A stretch of DNA of 64,000 nt from NCBI GenBank assembly GCA_002292265.1, contig DBBQ01000039.1, positions 62,001-126,000 of the forward strand, in the 5' to 3' direction. This document shows, piece after piece, positions 44,797 to 52,099 of the stretch. The DNA comes from Flavobacteriaceae bacterium UBA980 (GTDB lineage: Bacteria > Bacteroidota > Bacteroidia > Flavobacteriales > Flavobacteriaceae). The notes beneath the pieces were generated by a model. The model was given only the letters and a program-made list of their open reading frames with translations. It was not told the origin of the DNA and made no database searches. The position numbers were made by a program, and so were the translations under genes. How positions within the stretch are numbered: position 1 is the first letter of the stretch; each line of letters starts with the position of its first letter.

Positions 44797-45074
44797 TTAC
44801 CTGCGAGAGGAGAACCAAAAATTCCAACAGCCAATTCTGCCCACACCAATAAAAAGAGGAGAAGGATCAGGATGATATAAGTCGCACGTCTGGGAAAGCT
44901 TTTCACTCTTTTGACCACCCTCTGTGTCGACATCCCTGCGACGAGCAACAGCACTCCCATAATCGCAAAATCAATTAGAGTCCAATGGACTTCGTCAGAA
45001 TAGTGCATGGCAATTAATGGAATCAAGAGCAGAGCCAAAGGAGCGAAAGTCAGGATGGAAAATCGTTTAAACAT
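44793..45074 (-). CDS. small membrane protein of unknown function
   Basis: 93-aa protein with three hydrophobic helices (LTFAPLALLLIPLIAM, WTLIDFAIMGVLLLVAG, ATYIILILLLFLLVWAELAVGIFG). The final AVGIFGSP motif and size match a common uncharacterised flavobacterial membrane protein. It lies downstream of the ars-type genes on the same strand (51-bp gap), so it may be co-transcribed, but it is far too small to be the arsenite efflux pump. Confidence 0.65.
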   Translation of the reverse strand: MFKRFSILTFAPLALLLIPLIAMHYSDEVHWTLIDFAIMGVLLLVAGMSTQRVVKRVKSFPRRATYIILILLLFLLVWAELAVGIFGSPLAGN

Positions 45075-45125
45075 ACCCTAAACTTAAGAAAATGAGAGAT
45101 ATAACAGATGCACCAGTTGTTCTAA

Positions 45126-45743
45126 TTATGACTTATTCACTCTTTTAAAAACGTAAAAAAGTTCTGCAGCAATCTGAAGGGAGCGTTCGTCGTATTTTTC
45201 CACTTCCATAGGAGTATTGTCAAAATGTTTTGGATCTTCATACCGCAAAGGAATACGTTGCTCTGTTCCTGGGATGAACGGACAATTTTCATCTGCATGT
45301 GCACAGGTCATAACTGCAGCAAAAGGATTAGATGTATTTATGGGATCCTCAACTAATTTTGAAAAGACCAACAGGGGCGACGCTTCTTTGTGGTATGAAA
45401 CCTGATAGTGTGGATTGGTTTCACCTGTTGAAGTCACTAAAAACCCACTTCGTTCTATCGAAGCTACAGCACGCTCATTGAATGCGGTGACTTCCACACC
45501 CCCAGAAAAACAGTTTGCGGGAATGCCGTAGTAAGCAGCAGCGGTATGCGCCCATATTTGGGAAAATTGACTACGCCGAGAATTGTGGGTACAGATAAAA
45601 TTGAGGTTAACTACCGAATTTTCAGTACGTTTTTTTATGATGTACTCTACAAGTACATGCAGGACTTCCTTGCGCTCTTTTGAGATTTCTTCATCGAGCG
45701 CTGTTTGGATACTCTTTTTTAGTTCAGGTGTTATAGGTATCAT
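45126..45743 (-). CDS. arsenate reductase/LMW protein-tyrosine-phosphatase family protein
   Basis: 205 aa from ATG 45743; the open frame extends to a GTG at 45782 that would overlap the upstream gene by 26 bp. The phosphate loop FICTHNSRRSQ (CX5RS) identifies the LMW-PTP/ArsC fold. The later cysteine pair in VMTCAHADENCPF is positioned like the resolving cysteines of thioredoxin-coupled arsenate reductases. Placement after arsR and DUF6428 supports arsenate reduction. No arsenite pump gene is present in the window. Confidence 0.83.
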   Translation of the reverse strand: MIPITPELKKSIQTALDEEISKERKEVLHVLVEYIIKKRTENSVVNLNFICTHNSRRSQFSQIWAHTAAAYYGIPANCFSGGVEVTAFNERAVASIERSGFLVTSTGETNPHYQVSYHKEASPLLVFSKLVEDPINTSNPFAAVMTCAHADENCPFIPGTEQRIPLRYEDPKHFDNTPMEVEKYDERSLQIAAELFYVFKRVNKS

Positions 45744-45756
45744 TTTCTCTGAGGGA

Positions 45757-46203
45757 TTAACAGCATCCAGATCCTGGGGCACATTGAGTTTGAGCAGTCT
45801 CTACCGCTGGGGTCACTATACATTTGTCTTGAGCCAGGCAGTCCGTTTGAGTGGAAATTAATAAGAATTTTTCCCCATCAAATTCCAGATCATACTTACC
45901 GATGGTAGCCCCTTGATATTCTACTTCAATAGGTAAATCGTCTAAAGCGAGTTTTTCTTCTGACATTTGGATGATTGATTGCAACTTGGAGCTACTTAGG
46001 CGGTGGTCATAATCGTCTGAAGTCCACAGTTGAAAATTGATGACTTCTTCTTTGCGTAAACTTCCCCCACAATCCACAAACTGTTTTTGAATATGTCCAA
46101 TTTCTGTGACATGAAAATGAGAGGGGACAAGAGTTCCGTCGGGTAAGGAAAATTGGATAGAATTTAAGGAGTTCAAATAGTTTTTAATTTCTGAAAGTTT
46201 CAT
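45757..46203 (-). CDS. DUF6428 family protein, second gene of the ars-type operon
   Basis: 148-aa soluble protein, family recognised from FSLPDGTLVPSHFHVTEIGH, FVDCGGSLRKEEVINFQLW and the C-terminal cysteine cluster CAPGSGCC. DUF6428 genes commonly sit between an arsR regulator and an arsenate-reductase-like gene in Bacteroidetes. The conserved HFHVTE and the cysteines suggest thiol-metal binding, but function is not established. It lies 13 bp upstream of the phosphatase-like gene and 26 bp downstream of arsR. Confidence 0.8.
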   Translation of the reverse strand: MKLSEIKNYLNSLNSIQFSLPDGTLVPSHFHVTEIGHIQKQFVDCGGSLRKEEVINFQLWTSDDYDHRLSSSKLQSIIQMSEEKLALDDLPIEVEYQGATIGKYDLEFDGEKFLLISTQTDCLAQDKCIVTPAVETAQTQCAPGSGCC

Positions 46204-46229
46204 TTTTTCAATTTAATTGGAGTTTTTAC

Positions 46230-46559
46230 TTAGCACCGCTCTTTGTTGGATTGAATTTCTAGTGTAATGTTGTGTAGGAAATGTTGCACCTGGTTCCATC
46301 GTTTCGAATTGATACAATAAGAAATATTTTTCCCGTCGATGCTTCCTTGAATCAGCTCTGCTTTTTTGAGCTCTGCCAAATGCCTTGAGATGGTAGGTTG
46401 TGCCAGTGGGAGTTGGGCTACAAATTCGTTTCCCACACAATCAGAGCTTTTTGCTAGCATTTGAATAATGGAGAGCCTTGCTGGATGTCCCAAGACTTTT
46501 AGTATTTGCGCCATCTGATTGGTTTTTATAGCAAAACCTGCTGTTTTTGTAATTCCCAT
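46230..46559 (-). CDS. arsR: ArsR-family metalloregulator
   Basis: 109-aa winged-helix repressor. Helix-turn-helix region: QILKVLGHPARLSIIQML, LPLAQPTISRHLAELKKAELI, then the wing IDGKNISYCI. A cysteine in SSDCVGNEF near the metal-sensing helix and a C-terminal cysteine (ERC) are candidate arsenic ligands; the canonical CxC pair is absent. It is the first gene of the operon, and an 18-bp palindrome overlaps its start codon, which suits autorepression. Confidence 0.88.
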   Translation of the reverse strand: MGITKTAGFAIKTNQMAQILKVLGHPARLSIIQMLAKSSDCVGNEFVAQLPLAQPTISRHLAELKKAELIQGSIDGKNISYCINSKRWNQVQHFLHNITLEIQSNKERC

Positions 46560-46576
46560 ATTGCAATATTACAATA
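46559..46576. promoter_or_regulatory. palindromic operator of the arsR operon
   Basis: TATTGCAATATTACAATA is an inverted repeat that matches its complement at 16 of 18 positions and starts within the arsR initiation codon. Size, symmetry and placement are those of ArsR/SmtB operators. Confidence 0.7.
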
Positions 46577-46672
46577 ATAGATTAGATCTACATACGGTTT
46601 TACTTATAAAAAAATAGCCTTATATTTCACTCTAAATAAATTTACATCCCAAATCCAATATAAAGAGAACAT

Positions 46673-47656
46673 ATGATATCAAAATTGAACCGACTGATGG
46701 CTATTTTTATAATAGCTGTGCTGAGTGCATCCTGTCAAAATACAGCTGAAAGTAAAAAAGAAATTACTATTGGGGTCCAAACATATTCTTTTAGAACAAT
46801 GGAAGACCAAAGCCCTTTAGCCATTTTGGAATACATCAAGGAAAGTGGTGTCAAGCATGTGGAGTTGATGGGCAATCATGCAGAGCCTTTTGCTGGTGCA
46901 CCTGTAAGTCCGATGTCAGACCCTGCGGTGATGCGTGTATTGTACAAAAGATATAAAAAAGAAACGTTGACCGAGCAGGAACAAGAGCAGGCCGAACAGT
47001 TTGACAGGGATCGTAAAATTCATGAAGAAGAATTAAATAAGTGGAGGAAAAATATAGATTTCAGCAAATTTGAAGAGCTCAAAAAGCTGTATACAGAAGC
47101 GGGTCTCTCCATTTTTGCTTTTAAGCCAGGTGTTTTTGGGAAGCATGATTCAGATGATGCCATTCGATATGGAATGCGGGCTGCAAAAGCGTTGGGTGCA
47201 AATCACATCACTTTAGAACATCCTTCGGATGACGAGCATACTGCAAGATTGGGAAAACTTGCCGAAGAAGAGGGTATCCTTGTCGGGTACCATGGACATG
47301 AACAACAAACGCCAACACTTTGGGATACTGCAATAACTCAATCAAGTACAAACCGCATGAATCTTGATTTCGGCCACTACATTGCTGCAGAAAATGAAAA
47401 CCCAGTTCAATTTATTGACGAAAAACACTATAAGATAGTGAGCATGCATTTGAAAGACCGTCAAAAGAGAAGTAATGGTGGGGGGAACCTAATGTGGGGT
47501 ACAGGGGACACTCCGATTAAAGAAGTGGTTCGTTTGATTCAAGACAAAAAGTATACATTTCCTGTGACTATTGAAGTGGAATACGATATTCCGGAAGGTT
47601 CAAGCGCTGTGGAAGAGGTTAAACGATGTTTGGCATACATTAAAAACGCATTATAG
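46673..47656 (+). CDS. sugar phosphate isomerase/epimerase family lipoprotein
   Basis: 327-aa xylose-isomerase-like TIM-barrel protein with a lipoprotein signal (IFIIAVLSASC, Cys 21). Family features: IGVQTYSFRTM at strand 1, VKHVELMGNHAEPF, ANHITLEHPSD, GYHGHEQQTPT, MNLDFGHYIAA, VSMHLKDRQK and a final VTIEVEYD; the E, D, H and E metal ligands are in place. An insertion at about residues 80-115 is rich in E/Q/K. Periplasmic members act with Gfo/Idh oxidoreductases and ThuA proteins on oxidised sugars; no such partner is adjacent. Confidence 0.87.
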   Translation: MISKLNRLMAIFIIAVLSASCQNTAESKKEITIGVQTYSFRTMEDQSPLAILEYIKESGVKHVELMGNHAEPFAGAPVSPMSDPAVMRVLYKRYKKETLTEQEQEQAEQFDRDRKIHEEELNKWRKNIDFSKFEELKKLYTEAGLSIFAFKPGVFGKHDSDDAIRYGMRAAKALGANHITLEHPSDDEHTARLGKLAEEEGILVGYHGHEQQTPTLWDTAITQSSTNRMNLDFGHYIAAENENPVQFIDEKHYKIVSMHLKDRQKRSNGGGNLMWGTGDTPIKEVVRLIQDKKYTFPVTIEVEYDIPEGSSAVEEVKRCLAYIKNAL

Positions 47657-47661
47657 GTTGG

Positions 47662-47685
47662 ATCCATTTTAAGGAATGGATTTTT
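47662..47685 (+). terminator. intrinsic terminator after the sugar isomerase
   Basis: ATCCATT (47662-47668) and AATGGAT (47675-47681) form a perfect 7-bp stem with a 6-nt loop, followed by T5, starting 6 bp after the stop codon. Confidence 0.7.
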
Positions 47686-47968
47686 GGTAAAATTTGGCAA
47701 TAATATACAATTGGTAAAGTCCAGGGCGTATCTCTTGGAGTTGTTTAAAAAAAGTGGGGTTTTAGTTAAAGGTCTTCCTTACGTCAAACATCCATCCTCA
47801 AACCTTTACCCCACAAACAATCTATTAAATGAACAAAAGATTTAAACAACATTCAAACTTACAATTTAATTGACCTGAGATTCCAAATAAAAATACCATT
47901 TCCGAATAGCTGAATAATTAAAAACTATAGTAAACTCCTTTAAAAAGCCTGCTTCTAAAGATAAAAAA
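47686..47968. other. intergenic stretch with a bulged 12-bp hairpin
   Basis: No gene is seen. GTGGGG (47754-47759) and TAAAGG (47767-47772) pair with CCTTTA (47803-47808) and CCCCAC (47809-47814), leaving a 7-nt one-sided bulge and a 30-nt loop. The structure could be a small RNA or a leader element; its orientation is unknown. Confidence 0.35.
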
Positions 47969-49000
47969 TCAGGAGTTTTTTGGGATACGCTTGTTCATCA
48001 ATTTAAACCACAGCGGTGGAAAGAAAGCGATCAGCATAGAGGTGGTGTAGCCAAAAGGTAGTTGTGGACTTTCCTCAATACTTTCAAGAATTTGATACTT
48101 TTTTGTAGCGCGATGGTGGTGGTCACTGTGACGTGTTAATTCATAGAGGACCAAACGTCCAATGGCGTGATTGGAATTCCAGGAATGCATCGGGGTAACG
48201 CGCTCATATCGTGATCCCTTCCGAGTTCTTAAAAGCCCGTAGTGTTCAATATAATTGATGGTTTCTAATAATAAAACTGCAACTACAGCGATTGCTATAG
48301 CAAATAAAACTCCTGGTATTCCAAAAAGGGAGCCTATAAAAGCTAGATAAAACAACTGAAACAACTGATAAAAAAAGAAATCATTGTACAGGCTAAAAAA
48401 ACCCCGTTTTTTATTTTTAAGGATGTTTTTTTGAAGCTGAAACGCATGGCGCACTTGACCAATAACTGAGCTAAACCAAAATGAGAAAACCGATTGATTT
48501 TTTTTAGAGGTTGCAGGATCTTTTGGAGTACCTACATTTTGATGATGACCAAAGTTATGTTCAATATAAAAGTGCATATAGAGAGCGGGCATAAGTAAAA
48601 ATTTGGCAAGGGTACGCTCCCAGAAGGTGGTGCGGTGTCCCAATTCGTGTGCTACATTTAATCCATTGGTGCCCAATACAATTCCAACAGAAAGAACAAG
48701 ACCGATACGTTCATGTACCAGAAGTGATTGGGAAGTCAACTGTCCAATGCCCATGATTAAGATTGAAAATACAATGAAGATGTTGAAGTAAAGCATCAAA
48801 TCAAAAAAGCGATTTGTCAAACGATTTTGAATTTTTTCTTCGTTGAGTTTTTCGGGATTGGGTTTTAAAAAGGCTTCGCAAATAGGAATGAATCCAAAGG
48901 CATAAAGGACAGTGGTAAAGCTCCAAACTCCTCCTATTTCCATTCCGACAATTGCTGACAGAGGAATACTGTAAGCTAAAAAGTACTTAACATCGCTCAT
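47969..49000 (-). CDS. alkane 1-monooxygenase (AlkB-like)
   Basis: 343-aa integral membrane non-haem diiron hydroxylase. Histidine boxes are complete: NVAHELGHR, YIEHNFGHHQN, and LTRHSDHHHRATKKYQ, plus NYIEHYGLLR. Six helices are expected. It is shorter than Pseudomonas AlkB (about 400 aa) and has no fused rubredoxin; no rubredoxin or rubredoxin reductase gene occurs in the window, so electron donors must be elsewhere. It should hydroxylate terminal methyl groups of alkanes or fatty acyl chains. Transcribed alone on the minus strand. Confidence 0.9.
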   Translation of the reverse strand: MSDVKYFLAYSIPLSAIVGMEIGGVWSFTTVLYAFGFIPICEAFLKPNPEKLNEEKIQNRLTNRFFDLMLYFNIFIVFSILIMGIGQLTSQSLLVHERIGLVLSVGIVLGTNGLNVAHELGHRTTFWERTLAKFLLMPALYMHFYIEHNFGHHQNVGTPKDPATSKKNQSVFSFWFSSVIGQVRHAFQLQKNILKNKKRGFFSLYNDFFFYQLFQLFYLAFIGSLFGIPGVLFAIAIAVVAVLLLETINYIEHYGLLRTRKGSRYERVTPMHSWNSNHAIGRLVLYELTRHSDHHHRATKKYQILESIEESPQLPFGYTTSMLIAFFPPLWFKLMNKRIPKNS

Positions 49001-49084
49001 CTCTTAAATAAATTAGTATTTAATATTACAAAAAATAATATGAAAACACCAATGTCTTTCAGAGAAGCCCTACAGCAACAAGTA

Positions 49085-49128
49085 TAAAAAACCCCACTCT
49101 ATGCTCAACAAACGGAGACAGAGTGAGG
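49085..49128 (-). terminator. intrinsic terminator for the minus-strand small genes
   Basis: On the minus strand CCTCACTCT (49128-49120) pairs with AGAGTGGGG (49100-49092), with one mismatch, and ends in a T6 run. It lies 27 bp downstream of the 50-codon ORF at 49155. Confidence 0.65.
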
Positions 49129-49154
49129 ATGAAACACGTTTCCCTTAGGGGGTT

Positions 49155-49307
49155 CTAATTTCTTTTTTTAGAGTATTTATTAGAGCCTACATCAGGGGGT
49201 AATGTATTGGTTTTCTTTTCCTTGTTGGTATCATTCACTTTTTGTAGCGAACCATAAGACATGACAATACCCAACACAAGAAAGAAAATGAGCAGCTTGT
49301 TTTTCAT
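49155..49307 (-). CDS. 50-aa single-helix membrane or exported microprotein
   Basis: ATG 49307 to TAG 49155. The N-terminal helix is KLLIFFLVLGIVMSYGSL, followed by a polar basic tail with two lysine-rich segments (NKEKK, SKKRN). It could be membrane-anchored, or secreted if the helix is cleaved. The intrinsic terminator just downstream and a second small ORF just upstream on the same strand support real transcription. No family is recognised. Confidence 0.5.
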   Translation of the reverse strand: MKNKLLIFFLVLGIVMSYGSLQKVNDTNKEKKTNTLPPDVGSNKYSKKRN

Positions 49308-49322
49308 GATAAGGAGGGGGTT

Positions 49323-49445
49323 TTAGTTTTTCGTTACCTGCTCTAAAATAGATTTCAATAAATCGTTTTGTTTTCTCATAAGTTCTAGAATCTCTCTGTC
49401 TATTACTTTTTGTTCAATCGTACGGGTTTTGTTGTAGTATTTCAT
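49323..49445 (-). CDS. 40-aa coiled-coil microprotein
   Basis: ATG 49445 to TAA 49323, 15 bp upstream of the 50-aa ORF. The product is almost entirely one charged helix with heptad-like hydrophobic spacing (IEQKVIDREILELMRKQNDLL), suggesting a short coiled coil. No family is recognised; it is supported only by composition and its operon-like placement. Confidence 0.4.
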   Translation of the reverse strand: MKYYNKTRTIEQKVIDREILELMRKQNDLLKSILEQVTKN

Positions 49446-49756
49446 AATTAAAAACAGTAATGCCAAAACATACTAAAACCAGAAAAAGAAAATGAAGTTG
49501 AATCTCTTGTTTTCAAAATGAACATAAACTTTTCGCTAGCTTGGGGATGCTTTTAGCGTTAAACCTATGTAACGATTTTTTCGGATGCGTTCTCTCCACC
49601 CGCGACTTTATTGTTTCTCCCAGTCCACACGGGATATTCACAAATTTAAAGAATTTATTTTATTTCTGAAAACCAAATTCTTTTTTCTTTTAACTGCAGA
49701 AGGGATTTTTTTGAGCTTGTGCGGAACAGTAAATATTTCTAATCCGATAAAGCGAA
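49446..49756. other. 311-bp stretch without a supported gene
   Basis: A plus-strand 67-codon frame (49585-49788) runs into the convergent gene and has no recognisable features; I do not support it. Besides one arm of an 11-bp inverted repeat at 49748 nothing stands out. Confidence 0.4.
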
Positions 49757-49999
49757 CTAAACTTTGGGCTTTTTCAATAAACCAATAATTTTAAATATTT
49801 GAATGCTCACAATTACGACATTTAGAAAAATGATGGAGTACGAAACATCGATAATTCCGTAAAGTAACCACAAAAATGCGCCTACTAAATTTACGGTTCT
49901 GAGCCACAACATATTGTTGATCAGAAAAGAGAAAATCACAAAAGCCGTTGCAGACCAGCCCACAATTTCTAGCATTTCAAGTTCCATAAGTTCGCTTTA
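49748..49999. repeat. 11-bp inverted repeat flanking the YgjV-like gene
   Basis: TAAAGCGAACT (49748-49758) and AGTTCGCTTTA (49989-49999) are perfect inverted copies that bracket the 76-codon gene. The right arm extends to the 13-mer AGTTCGCTTTAAA also found at 42230. Confidence 0.45.
49757..49987 (-). CDS. small YgjV-like inner-membrane protein
   Basis: 76-aa protein with three hydrophobic helices (IVGWSATAFVIFSFLIN, LRTVNLVGAFLWLLYGI, FLNVVIVSIQIFKIIGL). The order WSATAFVIFSF, LRTVN and GAFLW resembles the YgjV family of inner-membrane proteins of unknown role, in a short form. It is bracketed by an 11-bp inverted repeat. Codon 5 is a second Met, so the start could be 49975. Confidence 0.65.
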   Translation of the reverse strand: MELEMLEIVGWSATAFVIFSFLINNMLWLRTVNLVGAFLWLLYGIIDVSYSIIFLNVVIVSIQIFKIIGLLKKPKV

Positions 50000-50067
50000 A
50001 AGTTTACACAAAGAAAACTATTTTAGAGTAATATTGTGGTTTAGTGCAACTTTAGATAGAGGAATTT

Positions 50068-50295
50068 TTATTGAATTTTAGTAGGATTCGGATTTGAAAA
50101 TTCCTCAGGGGAATCGAAGTTTTTATGAATTTTAGAAAGGTTGTTTCCCTGTATGTCATATAGGTCTCCAGACCAGCTGTCGATAATCAATGTTTCATTT
50201 ACAGGAGAGGGCTGGTACCGATTTGCAAAGGCGTAAATGAGCATTGCGACAATGATGGAAATCCCTAGAAAATAATTTGGATGTATCGTTTTCAC
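50068..50295 (-). CDS. single-helix anchored protein of unknown function
   Basis: 75-aa protein: one N-terminal helix (FLGISIIVAMLIYAFANRY) and a short polar periplasmic part (ETLIIDSWSGDLYDIQGNNLSKI). It overlaps the upstream gene at 50292 by 4 bp, so the two are coupled. No family is recognised. Confidence 0.6.
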   Translation of the reverse strand: MKTIHPNYFLGISIIVAMLIYAFANRYQPSPVNETLIIDSWSGDLYDIQGNNLSKIHKNFDSPEEFSNPNPTKIQ

Positions 50296-50585
50296 GAGAT
50301 TTGATTTTTGCTGTTTTCGATTCTAATTTCCTTATAGATTAGGGTAAGCATGACTGTAGAAACCATTACGTGAAGAAATCCAAAGGACAAGGCGTCAAGA
50401 CCTGATATCTGGCCTGAAACAGAAGAAATGGTGTACATGATAATTGCAAATAAGTTGAATCCAGCCACTACATATCCATAGGCGAGTCGGACCTTAGGAT
50501 TGTGCCAAACCATCCTTAATACAAGAAAGGTAACCAACCAAAAAATAAATTCATACAGATACTGAATATCGTGAAGCTCCAACAT
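50292..50585 (-). CDS. small three-helix membrane protein of unknown function
   Basis: 97-aa protein with three hydrophobic helices (YLYEFIFWLVTFLVLRMV, LAYGYVVAGFNLFAIIMYTISS, FGFLHVMVSTVMLTLIY). It is coupled to the 75-aa gene by a 4-bp overlap; the pair probably forms one unit. No conserved catalytic residue is visible. Confidence 0.6.
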   Translation of the reverse strand: MLELHDIQYLYEFIFWLVTFLVLRMVWHNPKVRLAYGYVVAGFNLFAIIMYTISSVSGQISGLDALSFGFLHVMVSTVMLTLIYKEIRIENSKNQIS

Positions 50586-50980
50586 AATTCTCTTTCATTA
50601 AACGATTCATTACAAATTTAATAAAAACAATAAGAACCTTCTGAAAAAAAATCTAGATCAAATGGTTATTTTCAGGATCTGGTAAAACAAAGAGCAAGGT
50701 TTTCAATTTTTCTCAAAAAAAATCTTAGAAACAGGTTCTGAAAGCAATAAGGGTAAGTTGGTTAACTAAAGGAGTCAAAGAAAGGATATTGGAAATAGAC
50801 CCTTTCCTGTCTTTTTATTTTTTCAAATTCAGCATGAGTGTATCTTCTCTATCAAAAAAAATGGCATCTTTTCACTGATTAACTGAAAATGAAGTATTCG
50901 TTCAAAAGTTTAAGATCCTGTGAATCAACCTTCGGTTTTCGCAAATGCATTACCTTAGAGGCAAGTTAACCTTATAGAAT
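50586..50980. other. 395-bp AT-rich gap between divergent units
   Basis: No gene, RNA or strong hairpin is seen. It should hold the promoters of the minus-strand membrane-protein pair and of the plus-strand cupin gene, but no clear TAnnTTTG element could be placed. Confidence 0.4.
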
Positions 50981-51292
50981 ATGAATCTGAATGCACTGCC
51001 AAGTAAAGAATTAATGCCTGGGTACCACGGTAAAATGGTGCATGGTGACCAGCTCACCTGGGCTTTTTGGACAGTTGAAAAAGGGGCTGTTGTACCTGAA
51101 CACCAACACCCACACGAACAAATTATGCATGTGGTGGAGGGGGACTTTGAATTTACCCTAGATGGGGAAACAAAAATTTGTAAACCGGGAGATATTGTGC
51201 ACATCTCATCAAATCTTCCCCACTCAGGAAAAGCGATTACTCCATGTAAATTAATGGACGTTTTTAGTCCAGCACGTGAAAAATACAAATAA
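50981..51292 (+). CDS. single-domain cupin protein
   Basis: 103-aa cupin barrel. Motif 1 is VPEHQHPHEQIMHVVEGDFEF (metal-type HxH...E) and motif 2 is KPGDIVHISSNLPHSG (final His). Such proteins range from isomerases to sensors; the substrate is unknown. It lies 3 bp upstream of an SDR gene on the same strand and is certainly co-transcribed with it. Confidence 0.85.
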   Translation: MNLNALPSKELMPGYHGKMVHGDQLTWAFWTVEKGAVVPEHQHPHEQIMHVVEGDFEFTLDGETKICKPGDIVHISSNLPHSGKAITPCKLMDVFSPAREKYK

Positions 51293-51295
51293 TTT

Positions 51296-52081
51296 ATGAA
51301 GGTTGATTTAACAGGAAAAAGAGCCTTGGTAGGGGGAGCTAGCAAAGGGATAGGCCGGGCAATTGCAGAACGACTAGCAGCCTCAGGTGCAGAAGTGGTT
51401 GTCATGGCACGAAACGAATCGAGTCTCCAAGAGTTGGTCGCCCGACTGGATCGTTCCCAGGCACAGAACCACCGTTATTTAGTCGTTGACTTTTCAGATT
51501 ACAAAGCTTTTTCTAAAAAAGTAAATGCTTTTTTTAGAGATCATAAGATTGATATAGTAATCAATAATACTCAGGGACCAGCAGCTGGAAGTGCTCTAGA
51601 AAAACAGATTGAGGAGTACCAAGACGCTTTTGACTTATTGTTTAAGTGTGCTGTTTTATGCACGACTCTTGCTTTACCGCATATGCAAGAACAACAATGG
51701 GGACGCATACTCAACGTCGCTTCCATTTCAGTAAAGGAACCTCTGAATTACTTGGTACTTTCCAATACCTTGCGCGCTGCTTTAGTGACCTGGGCAAAAA
51801 GTTTGTCTGTAGATATTGCAGAAGATCAAATCACGATCAATTCAATTCTTACGGGGTATTTCGATACTCAACGTATCGAACAACTGAATACTAAAAAAGC
51901 CGAAAAAATGGGAATCCCAGTTTCTGAAGTTCGAGCTGCCATGGAAGCTACTGTCCCCATGAAACGCATCGGAAAACCCGAAGAATATGCAAACTTAGTT
52001 TGTTTTTTAGCTTCAGATCTTGCGGGGTACATAACGGGAACTACTATCCCAATTGACGGGGGATTATTAAAATCACTTTAG
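51296..52081 (+). CDS. SDR-family oxidoreductase with altered catalytic site
   Basis: 261-aa classical short-chain dehydrogenase. The cofactor loop is GKRALVGGASKGIGRAIAERL (TGxxxGxG type with GG), then VINNTQG (NNAG-like), the active-site Ser in LNVASISVKEP, and Tyr in NYLVLSNTLRA. The lysine normally found four residues after the Tyr is replaced by Ser, as in a divergent FabG-like subgroup. The C-terminal IDGGLL is normal. It follows the cupin gene by 3 bp; the pair may act on one small-molecule pathway. Confidence 0.85.
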   Translation: MKVDLTGKRALVGGASKGIGRAIAERLAASGAEVVVMARNESSLQELVARLDRSQAQNHRYLVVDFSDYKAFSKKVNAFFRDHKIDIVINNTQGPAAGSALEKQIEEYQDAFDLLFKCAVLCTTLALPHMQEQQWGRILNVASISVKEPLNYLVLSNTLRAALVTWAKSLSVDIAEDQITINSILTGYFDTQRIEQLNTKKAEKMGIPVSEVRAAMEATVPMKRIGKPEEYANLVCFLASDLAGYITGTTIPIDGGLLKSL

Positions 52082-52099
52082 GTTAATTTCGATAAAAAA

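Noticed and set aside
49585..49788. 67-codon plus-strand ORF between the small genes and the YgjV-like gene
   Set aside because: It runs into the convergent gene and lacks family or topology features.
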